8,466 nt of DNA, from positions 906 through 9,371 of the forward strand of contig DDPL01000029.1 of assembly GCA_002342175.1 (NCBI GenBank), given 5' to 3'. The position numbers and the translations under genes were made by a program. Shown one piece after another: positions 1-7,400 of the stretch (position 1 is its first letter; each line of letters begins with the position of its first letter). The notes below the pieces were generated by a model. That model was not told the origin of the DNA. It saw nothing but the letters and a program-made list of their open reading frames with translations, and did not search any database. The DNA comes from Legionellales bacterium UBA2469 (lineage in GTDB: Bacteria > Pseudomonadota > Gammaproteobacteria > Legionellales > Legionellaceae).

Positions 1-94
1 ATGCAAGCAAAAACATAATGGGTTTTTAGTGATAAGAAAAAACTTTAAGAACTGTACTATTATAGGGCGTATTTTTTTTTAAAATATGATATAG

Positions 95-112
95 TTTCCG
101 GTTGTACGGTAA
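95..112. repeat. Imperfect inverted repeat in the sdhC leader
   Basis: The arms TTTCCG (95-100) and CGGTAA (107-112) are complementary at five of six positions around a six-base centre, GTTGTA. It is one of the few GC-containing spots in the leader and lies about 80 bases before the sdhC start. It could be a binding site for a dimeric regulator or a weak RNA hairpin, or it could be chance. No known operator consensus is recognised in it. Confidence 0.25.
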
Positions 113-178
113 TAAATTTATATTTTTTACTATTTGTGTTTTTTTAGAATTATTTGTTTGGTTAAGGTTAAATTTTGC

Positions 179-183
179 AAGGA
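179..183 (+). promoter_or_regulatory. Shine-Dalgarno site of sdhC
   Basis: AAGGA ends nine bases before the ATG at 193. It lies downstream of the in-frame TTG at 175, so it supports 193 and not 175 as the start of SdhC. Confidence 0.7.
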
Positions 184-192
184 TTAAGATCA

Positions 193-567
193 ATGAATCA
201 AAAAAGACCTGTTAATTTAGATTTAACAACGTTGCATTTTCCGATCATGGCGATCACTTCGATTTTGCATCGTATTTCCGGAGTTGGCATATTTATTTTA
301 TTGCCTTATATGATGTATTTTTTACATCAATCATTGAGTTCGCCAGATACATTCTTAGATTTGCAATATCAGTTGCAATATCCGTTTAATAAATTATTGT
401 TATGGGTTTTTAGTTCAGCATTGGCATATCACCTCATGGCTGGTATTCGCCATATTATTGGTGATTTTGGATATGGTGAAACAGTGGATGTCGCTAAAAA
501 GTCGGCATATGTTTTATTGGCTTTAACTGTTGTTGCGACACTCGCATTAGGAGTTTGGATATGGTAA
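193..567 (+). CDS. sdhC: Succinate dehydrogenase cytochrome b556 subunit (SdhC)
   Basis: SdhC is one of the two inner-membrane anchors of complex II; with SdhD it binds haem b and forms the quinone site that receives electrons from SdhB. The 124-residue product has the family layout: a short cytoplasmic N-terminus with RPVNLDL, then three hydrophobic segments at about 28-46, 65-88 and 104-123. The family signature SILHRISG (residues 23-30) supplies Ser23 and Arg27, which match the quinone-site Ser27 and Arg31 of E. coli. His80 in AYHLMAGIRH matches the axial haem ligand His84, and DFGYGE follows as in relatives. An in-frame TTG at 175 would add six residues, but AAGGA at 179-183 is spaced for the ATG at 193 and MNQKRPVN begins like family members. 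The end overlaps sdhD by seven bases, which suggests translational coupling. It is the first gene of the operon. Confidence 0.96.
   Translation: MNQKRPVNLDLTTLHFPIMAITSILHRISGVGIFILLPYMMYFLHQSLSSPDTFLDLQYQLQYPFNKLLLWVFSSALAYHLMAGIRHIIGDFGYGETVDVAKKSAYVLLALTVVATLALGVWIW
549..553 (+). promoter_or_regulatory. Shine-Dalgarno site of sdhD inside sdhC
   Basis: AGGAG lies within the last codons of sdhC and ends seven bases before the ATG at 561. It favours 561 over the in-frame TTG at 555, which would be only one base away. Confidence 0.7.
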
Positions 568-905
568 CCAATATCACAAGTTTAACAGGTAACGGTTTAA
601 AAGATTGGCTAATTCAACGTGTTTCAGCGGTGATTTTAGCTGTTTATTTTCTTTGGATTTTGGGATATTTAATCTGTGAACCGCACCTTTCTTTTTCACA
701 TTGGTACACATTTTTTCACCAACCATTTTTTTTAGGGTTTAGCGTATTGGCAATGATTTCATTGATACAACATGCTTGGATTGGATTGTGGACTGTAACG
801 ACAGACTATTTAAATTGTACCAGTCTTCGTGTTGGGGTTCAGATAGCAATTTCTTCATTGTTGATCGGCCTTTTCGTTTGGTTTTTAATGATTTTGTGGG
901 GATGA
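561..905 (+). CDS. sdhD: Succinate dehydrogenase hydrophobic membrane anchor (SdhD)
   Basis: SdhD is the second membrane anchor of complex II and pairs with SdhC to hold haem b and ubiquinone at the inner membrane. The 114-residue product has three hydrophobic segments at about 21-38, 55-77 and 91-112. Residues 12-24 ([13 protein letters not shown]) fit the conserved N-terminal region. The signature HAWIGLW...TDY is present: His71 sits at the same number as in E. coli SdhD, and Asp82 and Tyr83 match the quinone-site residues there. The lysine-proline that follows this tyrosine in E. coli is replaced by Leu-Asn, probably of no consequence. The ATG at 561 is chosen because AGGAG at 549-553 is ideally spaced. 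The gene overlaps the sdhC stop by seven bases and ends five bases before sdhA. Confidence 0.95.
   Translation: MVTNITSLTGNGLKDWLIQRVSAVILAVYFLWILGYLICEPHLSFSHWYTFFHQPFFLGFSVLAMISLIQHAWIGLWTVTTDYLNCTSLRVGVQIAISSLLIGLFVWFLMILWG
898..901 (+). promoter_or_regulatory. Shine-Dalgarno-like GGGG before sdhA
   Basis: GGGG in the last codons of sdhD ends nine bases before the ATG at 911 but directly touches the alternative ATG at 902. Spacing therefore supports 911. The 902 ATG overlaps the sdhD stop as ATGA, so coupled reinitiation there cannot be excluded. Confidence 0.45.
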
Positions 906-910
906 TACTT

Positions 911-2671
911 ATGGCATGGCCACGTCAGACATTTGATGCAGTAATTATTGGTGCAGGTGGAGCAGGCATGCGTGCTGCTCTACAATTAGCAAACTCCGGT
1001 CTAAAAGTTGCATTACTTTCTAAAGTATTCCCAACACGTTCGCATACCGTATCTGCACAGGGTGGTATCACGGTGGCTTTAGGAAACTCAGCAGAGGACG
1101 ATTGGCGTTGGCATATGTATGATACTGTGAAAGGTGCCGATTATATTGGTGACCAAGACTGTATTGAATATTTATGTAAAACTGGTCCTGAAGTTGTTTA
1201 TGAACTTGAACACATGGGTTTGCCATTTTCTCGAATGGACAATGGTAAAATTTATCAACGCCCATTTGGTGGACAATCAAAAAATTTTGGTGGCGAACAG
1301 GCAGCGCGTACAGCCGCTGCAGCAGATCGCACGGGTCATGCACTTTTACATACCTTATACCAACAAAATTTAAAAGCAAAAACCCATGTATTTAGCGAAT
1401 GGTACGCACTTGATTTTGTCATAAATGCTCAGGGTCGTATTTCGGGTGTAATGGCTCTAGAAATTGAAACAGGTAAAGTGGTCTTTTTCCAAAGTCGTGT
1501 TTGCATATTAGCAACAGGCGGAGCTGGACGAATATTTCAATCGACAACCAATGCACATATCAATACAGGTGATGGTTTTGGTATGGTTTTACGTGCTGGT
1601 ATTCCATTACAAGATATGGAAATGTGGCAATTTCATCCAACCGGAATTGCAGCAGCAGGTACTTTAGTGACAGAGGGATGTCGTGGAGAAGGTGGTTTCT
1701 TAATTAACAAAGATGGTGAGCGTTTCATGGAACGCTATGCGCCGCATGCAAAAGACCTTGCCTCACGTGATGTTGTTGCACGTTCAATTGCACTAGAGAT
1801 TCGGGCAGGGCGTGGATTTGTTGAACCTTATGGTGTTCCTCACGTTAAATTGAAGCTCGATCATTTAGGTGCAGACTTAATTAAATCACGTCTACCAGGC
1901 ATTCGAGAACTTTCAATTGAGTTTGCAGGTGTTGATCCGATTGTTGAACCAATTCCAGTCGTTCCAACTTGTCATTATGCTATGGGTGGTATTCCAACCA
2001 ATATTCATGGACAAGTCATCACCAAGTCTCATGGTAAAGAAACCATTGTGGAGGGTTTGTACGCAGTTGGAGAATGTGCTTGTGTTTCTGTACATGGTGC
2101 AAACCGATTAGGTGGAAACTCTCTACTCGACTTGGTTGTATTTGGACGTGCAGCAGGACAGCATGTGGAATCGAATGAATTACCTGCCCTGGCTGATGCG
2201 ACGCCAGAAGATTTAGATGCTGCTATGGCACGTTATAATCGTTGGGAAAGTTCCGAGAAAGGTGAATCAATTGCGGATTTACGTGCCGAAATGCAACAAA
2301 TCATGCAGGATGACTTTGGTGTATTCCGCACTGGCGATGTCATGGAAAAAGGTTTAAAGCGTTTAAATAATTTGCGTGAGCGTTTGGCACACGCGCATTT
2401 ACATGACAAGAGCCAAGTGTTCAATACAGAACGGGTGAATGCTTTAGAATTGGATAATCTAATGGCAACAGCTTATGCAACTGCAAAATCAGCATTAGCA
2501 CGTACAGAAAGTCGTGGCGCGCACAGTCGCGAAGATTATCCAACACGTGATGACGAAAACTGGATTAAACATACCTTGTATTTCCCAGCGGATGATACTA
2601 TCGATTACCGACCTGTGAACATGCAACCTAAATTTATTGAACCCTTTGAGCCCAAAGAACGTGCATACTAA
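911..2671 (+). CDS. sdhA: Succinate dehydrogenase flavoprotein subunit (SdhA)
   Basis: SdhA oxidises succinate to fumarate with covalently bound FAD, on the cytoplasmic face of complex II, and passes electrons to SdhB. The 586-residue product is close to the usual length (588 in E. coli). The N-terminal dinucleotide-binding motif is GAGGAGM (residues 14-20). His45 in SHTVSAQGG is the residue that carries the covalent flavin in relatives. Catalytic-domain residues follow: His242 in [14 protein letters not shown] (254-262), the proton-shuttle Arg286 in LASRDVVAR, His355 in PTCHYAMGG and Arg399 in HGANRLGG; numbering is at or within one of E. coli. The C-terminal domain has the family ending NMQPK...Y. 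The start at 911 is preferred over 902 (three residues longer) on Shine-Dalgarno spacing. The same frame is open upstream to 776 inside sdhD, but that part is not SdhA. FAD attachment usually needs SdhE, which is not encoded here. Confidence 0.98.
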   Translation: MAWPRQTFDAVIIGAGGAGMRAALQLANSGLKVALLSKVFPTRSHTVSAQGGITVALGNSAEDDWRWHMYDTVKGADYIGDQDCIEYLCKTGPEVVYELEHMGLPFSRMDNGKIYQRPFGGQSKNFGGEQAARTAAAADRTGHALLHTLYQQNLKAKTHVFSEWYALDFVINAQGRISGVMALEIETGKVVFFQSRVCILATGGAGRIFQSTTNAHINTGDGFGMVLRAGIPLQDMEMWQFHPTGIAAAGTLVTEGCRGEGGFLINKDGERFMERYAPHAKDLASRDVVARSIALEIRAGRGFVEPYGVPHVKLKLDHLGADLIKSRLPGIRELSIEFAGVDPIVEPIPVVPTCHYAMGGIPTNIHGQVITKSHGKETIVEGLYAVGECACVSVHGANRLGGNSLLDLVVFGRAAGQHVESNELPALADATPEDLDAAMARYNRWESSEKGESIADLRAEMQQIMQDDFGVFRTGDVMEKGLKRLNNLRERLAHAHLHDKSQVFNTERVNALELDNLMATAYATAKSALARTESRGAHSREDYPTRDDENWIKHTLYFPADDTIDYRPVNMQPKFIEPFEPKERAY

Positions 2672-2676
2672 GAGGA
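2671..2676 (+). promoter_or_regulatory. Shine-Dalgarno site of sdhB
   Basis: AGAGGA overlaps the last base of the sdhA stop codon and ends seven bases before the ATG at 2684. A GTG at 2681 is in frame but only four bases from the site, so 2684 is the better start. Confidence 0.65.
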
Positions 2677-2683
2677 ATTTGTG

Positions 2684-3406
2684 ATGGCTGATAAAAAGAC
2701 GATTACAATATCGATTTATCGATACAATCCAGAAGTGGATAAAGCGCCTTATATGCAAGATTATGAAATTAGACTTGATAAGAAAGCTGATCCAAAAATT
2801 TTAGCATTGTTGGAAATGCTAAAAGCTGAACAAGACTCCACCTTATCATTTCGTCGTTCTTGTCGAGAGGGTGTCTGTGGTTCAGATGGTATGAATATTA
2901 ATGGCAACAATGGGCTTGCATGTATTCAACCATTGTCGAAATTTGAGAGTGATAAACTGGTGATTCGTCCATTACCAGGATTTCCAGTCATTCGAGATTT
3001 GGTTGTTGATATGACGCAGTTCTACAAACAATATGAGAGAATTGAACCTTATTTACAAAATGACACTGAAGCACCTGTTACAGAGCGATTGCAGTCTCCT
3101 GAAGATAGAGCAAAGCTTGATGGTTTATATGAATGTATTTTATGTGCATGTTGTACCAGTTCTTGTCCGTCATTCTGGTGGAATCCTGAGAAATTCGTGG
3201 GACCGGCTGGACTTTTACAAGCTTGGCGATTTTTAGCAGATAGCCGAGATACAGCGACTGAAAAACGGCTTAGTGGTTTACAAGATCCTTTTAGTGTCTT
3301 TCGTTGTCGAACCATTATGAATTGTGCGAATGTTTGTCCAAAAGGTCTGAATCCAACAAAAGCCATTGGAGATATTCGAAAACTTATGATAAGCAAACAA
3401 ACTTGA
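2684..3406 (+). CDS. sdhB: Succinate dehydrogenase iron-sulfur subunit (SdhB)
   Basis: SdhB carries electrons from the SdhA flavin through three iron-sulfur clusters to quinone at the SdhB/SdhC/SdhD interface. The 240-residue product has an N-terminal plant-type ferredoxin domain with the [2Fe-2S] motif CREGVCGSDG (Cys60, Cys65) and Cys80. A C-terminal bacterial-type ferredoxin domain has CILCACCTSSCP (Cys151, Cys154, Cys157 and Cys161) and CRTIMNCANVCPKG (Cys208, Cys214, Cys218). In the family Cys151, 154, 157 and 218 hold the [4Fe-4S] cluster, while Cys161, 208 and 214 hold the [3Fe-4S] cluster. All expected ligands are present. SFWWNP after the second motif is also typical and contributes to the quinone site. 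The ATG at 2684 is chosen over the GTG at 2681 on spacing. It follows sdhA after 12 bases and precedes sucA by 16. Confidence 0.98.
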   Translation: MADKKTITISIYRYNPEVDKAPYMQDYEIRLDKKADPKILALLEMLKAEQDSTLSFRRSCREGVCGSDGMNINGNNGLACIQPLSKFESDKLVIRPLPGFPVIRDLVVDMTQFYKQYERIEPYLQNDTEAPVTERLQSPEDRAKLDGLYECILCACCTSSCPSFWWNPEKFVGPAGLLQAWRFLADSRDTATEKRLSGLQDPFSVFRCRTIMNCANVCPKGLNPTKAIGDIRKLMISKQT

Positions 3407-3422
3407 TTTTGGAGCAAATGCA

Positions 3423-6224
3423 ATGAGTCGTATGCAGGATTTGTGGAGCAGCAGTCATTTATCAGGCGGCAACATGGAATATGTTGATGCTTTATATGAT
3501 GATTATTGTCAAGATCCCAAGAGTGTGCCAGAAGATTGGCAAATGATATTTAAAGAGTTTAAACAAACTAACGGGCAAGATATTTCGACACGAGAAGTGG
3601 TTGAGTATTTTAAACAGTTGGCAGCCAATAAATCACATTCAATTTATGTCAATGCTACAGGCGAAGCGAGTGCAAAACAAGCACAAGTGACAGATTTGAT
3701 ATATGCTTTTCGTGCATATGGCCATTTAATGGCAGATTTAAATCCCTTAAATCAATCGCCAATTCCACAAGTGCCTTGTTTAACACCTGACTACCATGGT
3801 CTTTCTTTGAATGATGAACATGCTTATTTTGTCAAAGACTCATTGTCAAAAGATCCTATAACGTTAAAAAATTTATATGCATTACTAAACAAAATCTATT
3901 GTCGAAGCATTGGTATTGAGTTTATGCATATTATGGATGATGTTCAAAAAAACTGGTGGCAAGAGCGCATTGAAAATAATCAAGGTCGAATTGATTTATC
4001 AGCAGAACAAAAGCGTGTTCTTTTAAAAGACTTGGTCGCTGCCGATGGCTTTGAACGTTACTTGGCAACCCGTTTTGTGGGTCAAAAACGATTCTCACTT
4101 GAAGGTGGGGATGCATTGATTCCCATGCTGAATCATATGATGAAACGAGCGCATGACAATCATGTGGCAGAAGTGGTCATTGGAATGGCGCATCGAGGAC
4201 GATTAAATGTTTTGGTGAATGTATTAGGCAAAGCCCCGCAAAGTTTATTTGATGAATTTGAAGGAAAAACCAATCTTGCGCGTACAGGCGATGTGAAATA
4301 TCACCTAGGGTATGCATCAGAATTGGATTTTAATGATGAAAATCCTGTCCATGCTGTCTTGGCATTTAATCCATCTCATTTAGAAATCATTGGTCCTGTT
4401 GTTGAAGGGTCCGTTCGTTCGCGATTATGTCGTCGTGAAGATTTAGAAGAGAAAAATACAGTTATACCAGTTGTGATTCATGGTGACTCTGCTTTTACAG
4501 GACAAGGCGTTGTCATGGAAACATTCAATTTCTCTCAAGCACGTAGTTATTGTACGGGTGGAACCGTTCATATCGTGATTAATAATCAAGTGGGTTTTAC
4601 GACCAGCAACCCACATGACACGCGCTCATCCAATTATTGCACGGATATTGCAAAAATGGTTCAAGCACCTGTTATTCATGTGAATGGAGATGATCCGGAA
4701 GCGGTTTTAAAAGTCATTGAAATGGTATTTGATTATCGCATGACCTTTAAGCGCGATGTGGTCATTGATTTGGTTTGCTATCGTCGTCTAGGTCATAACG
4801 AAGCTGATGAGGCTTCCTTAACTCAACCCTTGATGTATCAAATTATTCGCGCACGTCCAGTATTGCGTGAATTATATGCACAAAAATGCCAGAAAGAGGG
4901 TGTAATAGATAACGATTGGTATCAACAAGCCATCGATACTTACCGAGAGAAAATGGATCTGGGACAATCCCTGGTCGCAACCTTAGATAAAGTACCGGAT
5001 TCAGCTTATGCCGTTCGTTGGGATAAGTACAGGGATACAACCTGGACAGCAGCAGCCAAAACGGGTGTTGCAGCTAGTAAATTAAAATCTCAGATGCATG
5101 AGATGTGCGCAATACCAGATGGATTTACCGTTCATTCTGTCGTATCAAAAACACTAAAAGATCGCATTTCAATGGTTGATGGTGATATGCCTATCAATTG
5201 GGGTTGTGCAGAAGCTTTAGCGTTTTCTACCTTGCTTCGTGATGGCTATGAAGTTCGCTTATCGGGTCAAGATTGCGGTAGAGGTACATTCTCCCACCGG
5301 CACGCGGTATGGCACGATCAAAAAACTGGTTCTAGTTATACGCCACTAACGAATTTTGCAACCAATGTAAAACATCCGTTTACTGTCATTGATTCAGTTT
5401 TATCAGAAGAAGCTGTCCTTGCTTTTGAATATGGATATGCTGCTTCCAATCCAGAAGCATTGGTGCTATGGGAAGCACAATTTGGTGATTTTGCCAATGG
5501 TGCGCAGGTGGTTATCGACCAATTTATAAGTTCAGGTGAACAGAAATGGGGACGTTTATGTGGTCTGGTTATGTTATTGCCGCATGGCTATGAAGGACAA
5601 GGTCCGGAACACTCATCAGCACGATTAGAACGTTTTATGCAATTGTGTGCGCAACAAAATATGCAAGTCTGTGTGCCTTCAACACCGGCACAAATCTTCC
5701 ATCTCTTGCGTCGCCAAATGTTAAGACCTTATCGTAAGCCATTAATTATCATGACACCAAAATCGTTGTTACGACATAAATTAGCGGTATCAACAATGGT
5801 TGAGCTTGAAAATGGCTCTTTCCAAAACGTCATTGATGATTCTCTAATTATTGCACCCACAAAAGTCAATAAAGTCGTCTTGTGTTCGGGTAAAGTTTAT
5901 TACGATTTATTCCAAGCGCGTGAAGAACGTCAGATCCAAGATGTTGCACTTGTGAGAATTGAGCAGCTATATCCATTTCCTGAGGAAGAGTTGTCTTCCA
6001 TTTTGAAACAATATGCTAATGCGAAAAATATTGTTTGGTGTCAAGAAGAGCCACAAAATCAAGGGGCATGGTTTACATCACAACATCATATGCAAGCATG
6101 TTTATTGCCATCGCAAAAATTGCGATATGCAGGGCGTGAATTTGCTGCGGCCCCTGCAGTCGGGAGTCATGCATTGCATGTTCAACAGTTTGAAGCGTTT
6201 ATTCATGACGTTTATTCAAATTAA
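3423..6224 (+). CDS. sucA: 2-oxoglutarate dehydrogenase E1 component (SucA)
   Basis: SucA is the thiamine diphosphate enzyme that decarboxylates 2-oxoglutarate and transfers the succinyl group to the lipoyl arm of SucB, in the cytoplasm. At 933 residues it has the same length as the E. coli enzyme. In order: an N-terminal helical segment (about 5-46, with SSHLSGGN and DPKSVPEDW) that in E. coli helps bind E2; IGIEFMHI near 161-168; the ThDP domain from about 200, with RFSLEGGDALIP, GMAHRGRLNVL, FNPSHLE, HGDSAFTGQG (His353-Asp355) and the RRLGHNEADE motif (Gly457, His458, Asn459); then the pyrimidine-binding transketolase-like domain with SGQDCGRGTFSHRHA (His625, His627); and a C-terminal domain with GYEGQGPEHSSARLERF and KSLLRH. 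GGAG at 3411-3414 is eight bases before the ATG. The proline usual after GHNEADE is Ala here, a minor change. It lies 16 bases after sdhB and 17 before sucB, as in E. coli-type operons. Confidence 0.98.
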   Translation: MSRMQDLWSSSHLSGGNMEYVDALYDDYCQDPKSVPEDWQMIFKEFKQTNGQDISTREVVEYFKQLAANKSHSIYVNATGEASAKQAQVTDLIYAFRAYGHLMADLNPLNQSPIPQVPCLTPDYHGLSLNDEHAYFVKDSLSKDPITLKNLYALLNKIYCRSIGIEFMHIMDDVQKNWWQERIENNQGRIDLSAEQKRVLLKDLVAADGFERYLATRFVGQKRFSLEGGDALIPMLNHMMKRAHDNHVAEVVIGMAHRGRLNVLVNVLGKAPQSLFDEFEGKTNLARTGDVKYHLGYASELDFNDENPVHAVLAFNPSHLEIIGPVVEGSVRSRLCRREDLEEKNTVIPVVIHGDSAFTGQGVVMETFNFSQARSYCTGGTVHIVINNQVGFTTSNPHDTRSSNYCTDIAKMVQAPVIHVNGDDPEAVLKVIEMVFDYRMTFKRDVVIDLVCYRRLGHNEADEASLTQPLMYQIIRARPVLRELYAQKCQKEGVIDNDWYQQAIDTYREKMDLGQSLVATLDKVPDSAYAVRWDKYRDTTWTAAAKTGVAASKLKSQMHEMCAIPDGFTVHSVVSKTLKDRISMVDGDMPINWGCAEALAFSTLLRDGYEVRLSGQDCGRGTFSHRHAVWHDQKTGSSYTPLTNFATNVKHPFTVIDSVLSEEAVLAFEYGYAASNPEALVLWEAQFGDFANGAQVVIDQFISSGEQKWGRLCGLVMLLPHGYEGQGPEHSSARLERFMQLCAQQNMQVCVPSTPAQIFHLLRRQMLRPYRKPLIIMTPKSLLRHKLAVSTMVELENGSFQNVIDDSLIIAPTKVNKVVLCSGKVYYDLFQAREERQIQDVALVRIEQLYPFPEEELSSILKQYANAKNIVWCQEEPQNQGAWFTSQHHMQACLLPSQKLRYAGREFAAAPAVGSHALHVQQFEAFIHDVYSN

Positions 6225-6241
6225 ACCAATAAGGGATCATT

Positions 6242-7387
6242 ATGTCAAAAGAAGTTAAAGTTCCTGCATTGCCTGAGTCAGTTGCCGATGCAACTGTGGC
6301 AACCTGGCATAAAAAAGTAGGTGATTTCGTAAAGCGAGATGAAAATCTTTTAGATTTGGAAACAGACAAAGTGGTACTCGAAGTACCCGCACCAGCTGAC
6401 GGTATTTTAAAAGAACAATTGGTACAAACAGGTGCTGTTGTGACGGCCGGACAATTGTTGGCATCGATTGAAGAAGGCGCTGCTCCTGTGGTAGAACCTA
6501 AACAATCAGCGCCTAAACCTGTTGAGCACACCCAGGGTCCTGCTGTAAGACGCCTGGTTGCAGAACATGAAATGACCACCAAAGATATTGCCCATTTAAG
6601 TAAAGATGGTCGACTCAATGCGGCTGATGTTCGCGATTTTGTAAAATCCACACCTGCTGCTTCAAAGCCTGCAATAGTTGCAGGTGCGCGTGAAGAAAAA
6701 CGTGTGCCCATGACAAGACTACGCGCCAAAATAGCTGAGCGGTTGGTGCAAGCGAAATCAGAAACAGCGATGTTAACAACTTTTAATGAAGTCAACTTAA
6801 AAGCAGTGATGGATTTAAGAGCACAATATCAGGATGCTTTTGTAAAAAAACATGGCATTAAATTAGGCTTTATGTCGTTTTTTACCAAAGCTGTCGTTAC
6901 AGCTTTAAAACAGTTCCCATCTGTAAACGCATCGATTGACGGAAACGATACTGTCTATCATGGCTATTTTGATATTGGGATTGCGGTTTCGACTGAGCGG
7001 GGATTAGTGGTCCCAGTCCTTCGTGATGCAGATACCTTGTCTTTAGCTGAAATTGAGCACCAAATTCAGGATTATGCGACAAAGGCTCGTAATGGAAAAC
7101 TTGCATTAGAAGATATGCAAGGAGGAACATTTACCATTACCAATGGTGGGATTTTTGGTTCGATGTTATCAACCCCCATTATTAATCCACCTCAGACTGG
7201 AATTTTGGGCATGCACAAAATTATGGAACGTCCCATTGCCGAAAATGGCCAAGTGGTGATTAGACCCATGATGTATTTGGCACTGTCTTATGATCACCGT
7301 TTAGTAGATGGTAAAGAATCAGTACAATTTTTAGTTGCAGTGAAAGATGTCTTAGAAGATCCTTCACGTTTACTGCTCGATTTATAA
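6242..7387 (+). CDS. sucB: Dihydrolipoyllysine succinyltransferase, E2 of 2-oxoglutarate dehydrogenase (SucB)
   Basis: SucB is the core-forming E2: its lipoyl arm takes the succinyl group from SucA, hands it to CoA, and is reoxidised by E3. The 381-residue product is shorter than E. coli SucB (about 405). It has one lipoyl domain (about 2-78) with the modified lysine Lys43 in [10 protein letters not shown], a short Ala/Pro linker (79-98), an E1/E3-binding domain (about 99-135), a second short linker, and the catalytic domain from about 150 with [30 protein letters not shown] and STPIINPPQ. The active-site motif SYDHRLVDG gives His352 and Asp356. The shorter total length comes from the two linkers. 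The binding domain has His-Leu-Ser (118-120) where relatives have Gly-Thr-Gly. AAGGGA at 6231-6236 is five bases before the ATG. The E3 gene lpd does not follow; sucC does, so E3 must be encoded elsewhere. Confidence 0.97.
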   Translation: MSKEVKVPALPESVADATVATWHKKVGDFVKRDENLLDLETDKVVLEVPAPADGILKEQLVQTGAVVTAGQLLASIEEGAAPVVEPKQSAPKPVEHTQGPAVRRLVAEHEMTTKDIAHLSKDGRLNAADVRDFVKSTPAASKPAIVAGAREEKRVPMTRLRAKIAERLVQAKSETAMLTTFNEVNLKAVMDLRAQYQDAFVKKHGIKLGFMSFFTKAVVTALKQFPSVNASIDGNDTVYHGYFDIGIAVSTERGLVVPVLRDADTLSLAEIEHQIQDYATKARNGKLALEDMQGGTFTITNGGIFGSMLSTPIINPPQTGILGMHKIMERPIAENGQVVIRPMMYLALSYDHRLVDGKESVQFLVAVKDVLEDPSRLLLDL

Positions 7388-7400
7388 TAGAGGAACAAAT

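Larger units (their letters stand above)
1..192. other. AT-rich non-coding leader upstream of sdhC
   Basis: No coding region can be supported here on either strand. The stretch is strongly AT-rich, with a run of nine T at 72-80 and further T-runs around 123-128 and 140-145. It must hold, or lie just downstream of, the promoter of the sdh-suc operon if the operon is transcribed from here. Several hexamers resemble a -10 box (for example TATTAT at 58-63 and TATGAT at 85-90), but none has a recognisable -35 box at a 16-18 base distance, so no promoter is called. In many gammaproteobacteria gltA lies upstream and diverges from sdhC; no start of gltA is visible within these bases. Confidence 0.6.

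Noticed and set aside
1..18. A short frame ATG...TAA that could be the tail of an upstream gene.
   Set aside because: Six codons cannot be assigned to any family, and nothing shows that the frame is coding.
9..27. Possible hairpin AAAAAC / GTTTTT as a terminator of an upstream gene.
   Set aside because: The stem is almost all A-T pairs with a seven-base loop and no following T-run, so it does not look like an intrinsic terminator.
55..95. Possible -10 boxes TATTAT (58-63), TATGAT (85-90) and TATAGT (90-95).
   Set aside because: In AT-rich DNA such hexamers are frequent, and none has a TTGACA-like box at a suitable distance. A TTGTAC at 102-107 has no good partner 16-18 bases downstream.
776..910. 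In-frame upstream extension of SdhA inside sdhD.
   Set aside because: The extension is sdhD read in another frame; SdhA relatives begin just before the FAD-binding motif, and a start at 911 gives the normal length.
3049..3423. A 124-codon open frame on the - strand opposite the end of sdhB.
   Set aside because: It lies antisense to the cysteine-rich part of SdhB, which is clearly real, and shows no family features.
3418..3426. A two-codon frame ATG-CAA-TGA whose stop overlaps the sucA start.
   Set aside because: The ATG is only three bases from the GGAG site, while the sucA ATG at 3423 has normal eight-base spacing. Such a short frame is expected by chance.
6199..6795. A 198-codon open frame on the - strand across the end of sucA and the start of sucB.
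   Set aside because: It is antisense to two well-supported genes, its translation is Ser/Thr/Ala-rich with no recognisable motif, and its openness follows from the codon pattern of the + strand genes.
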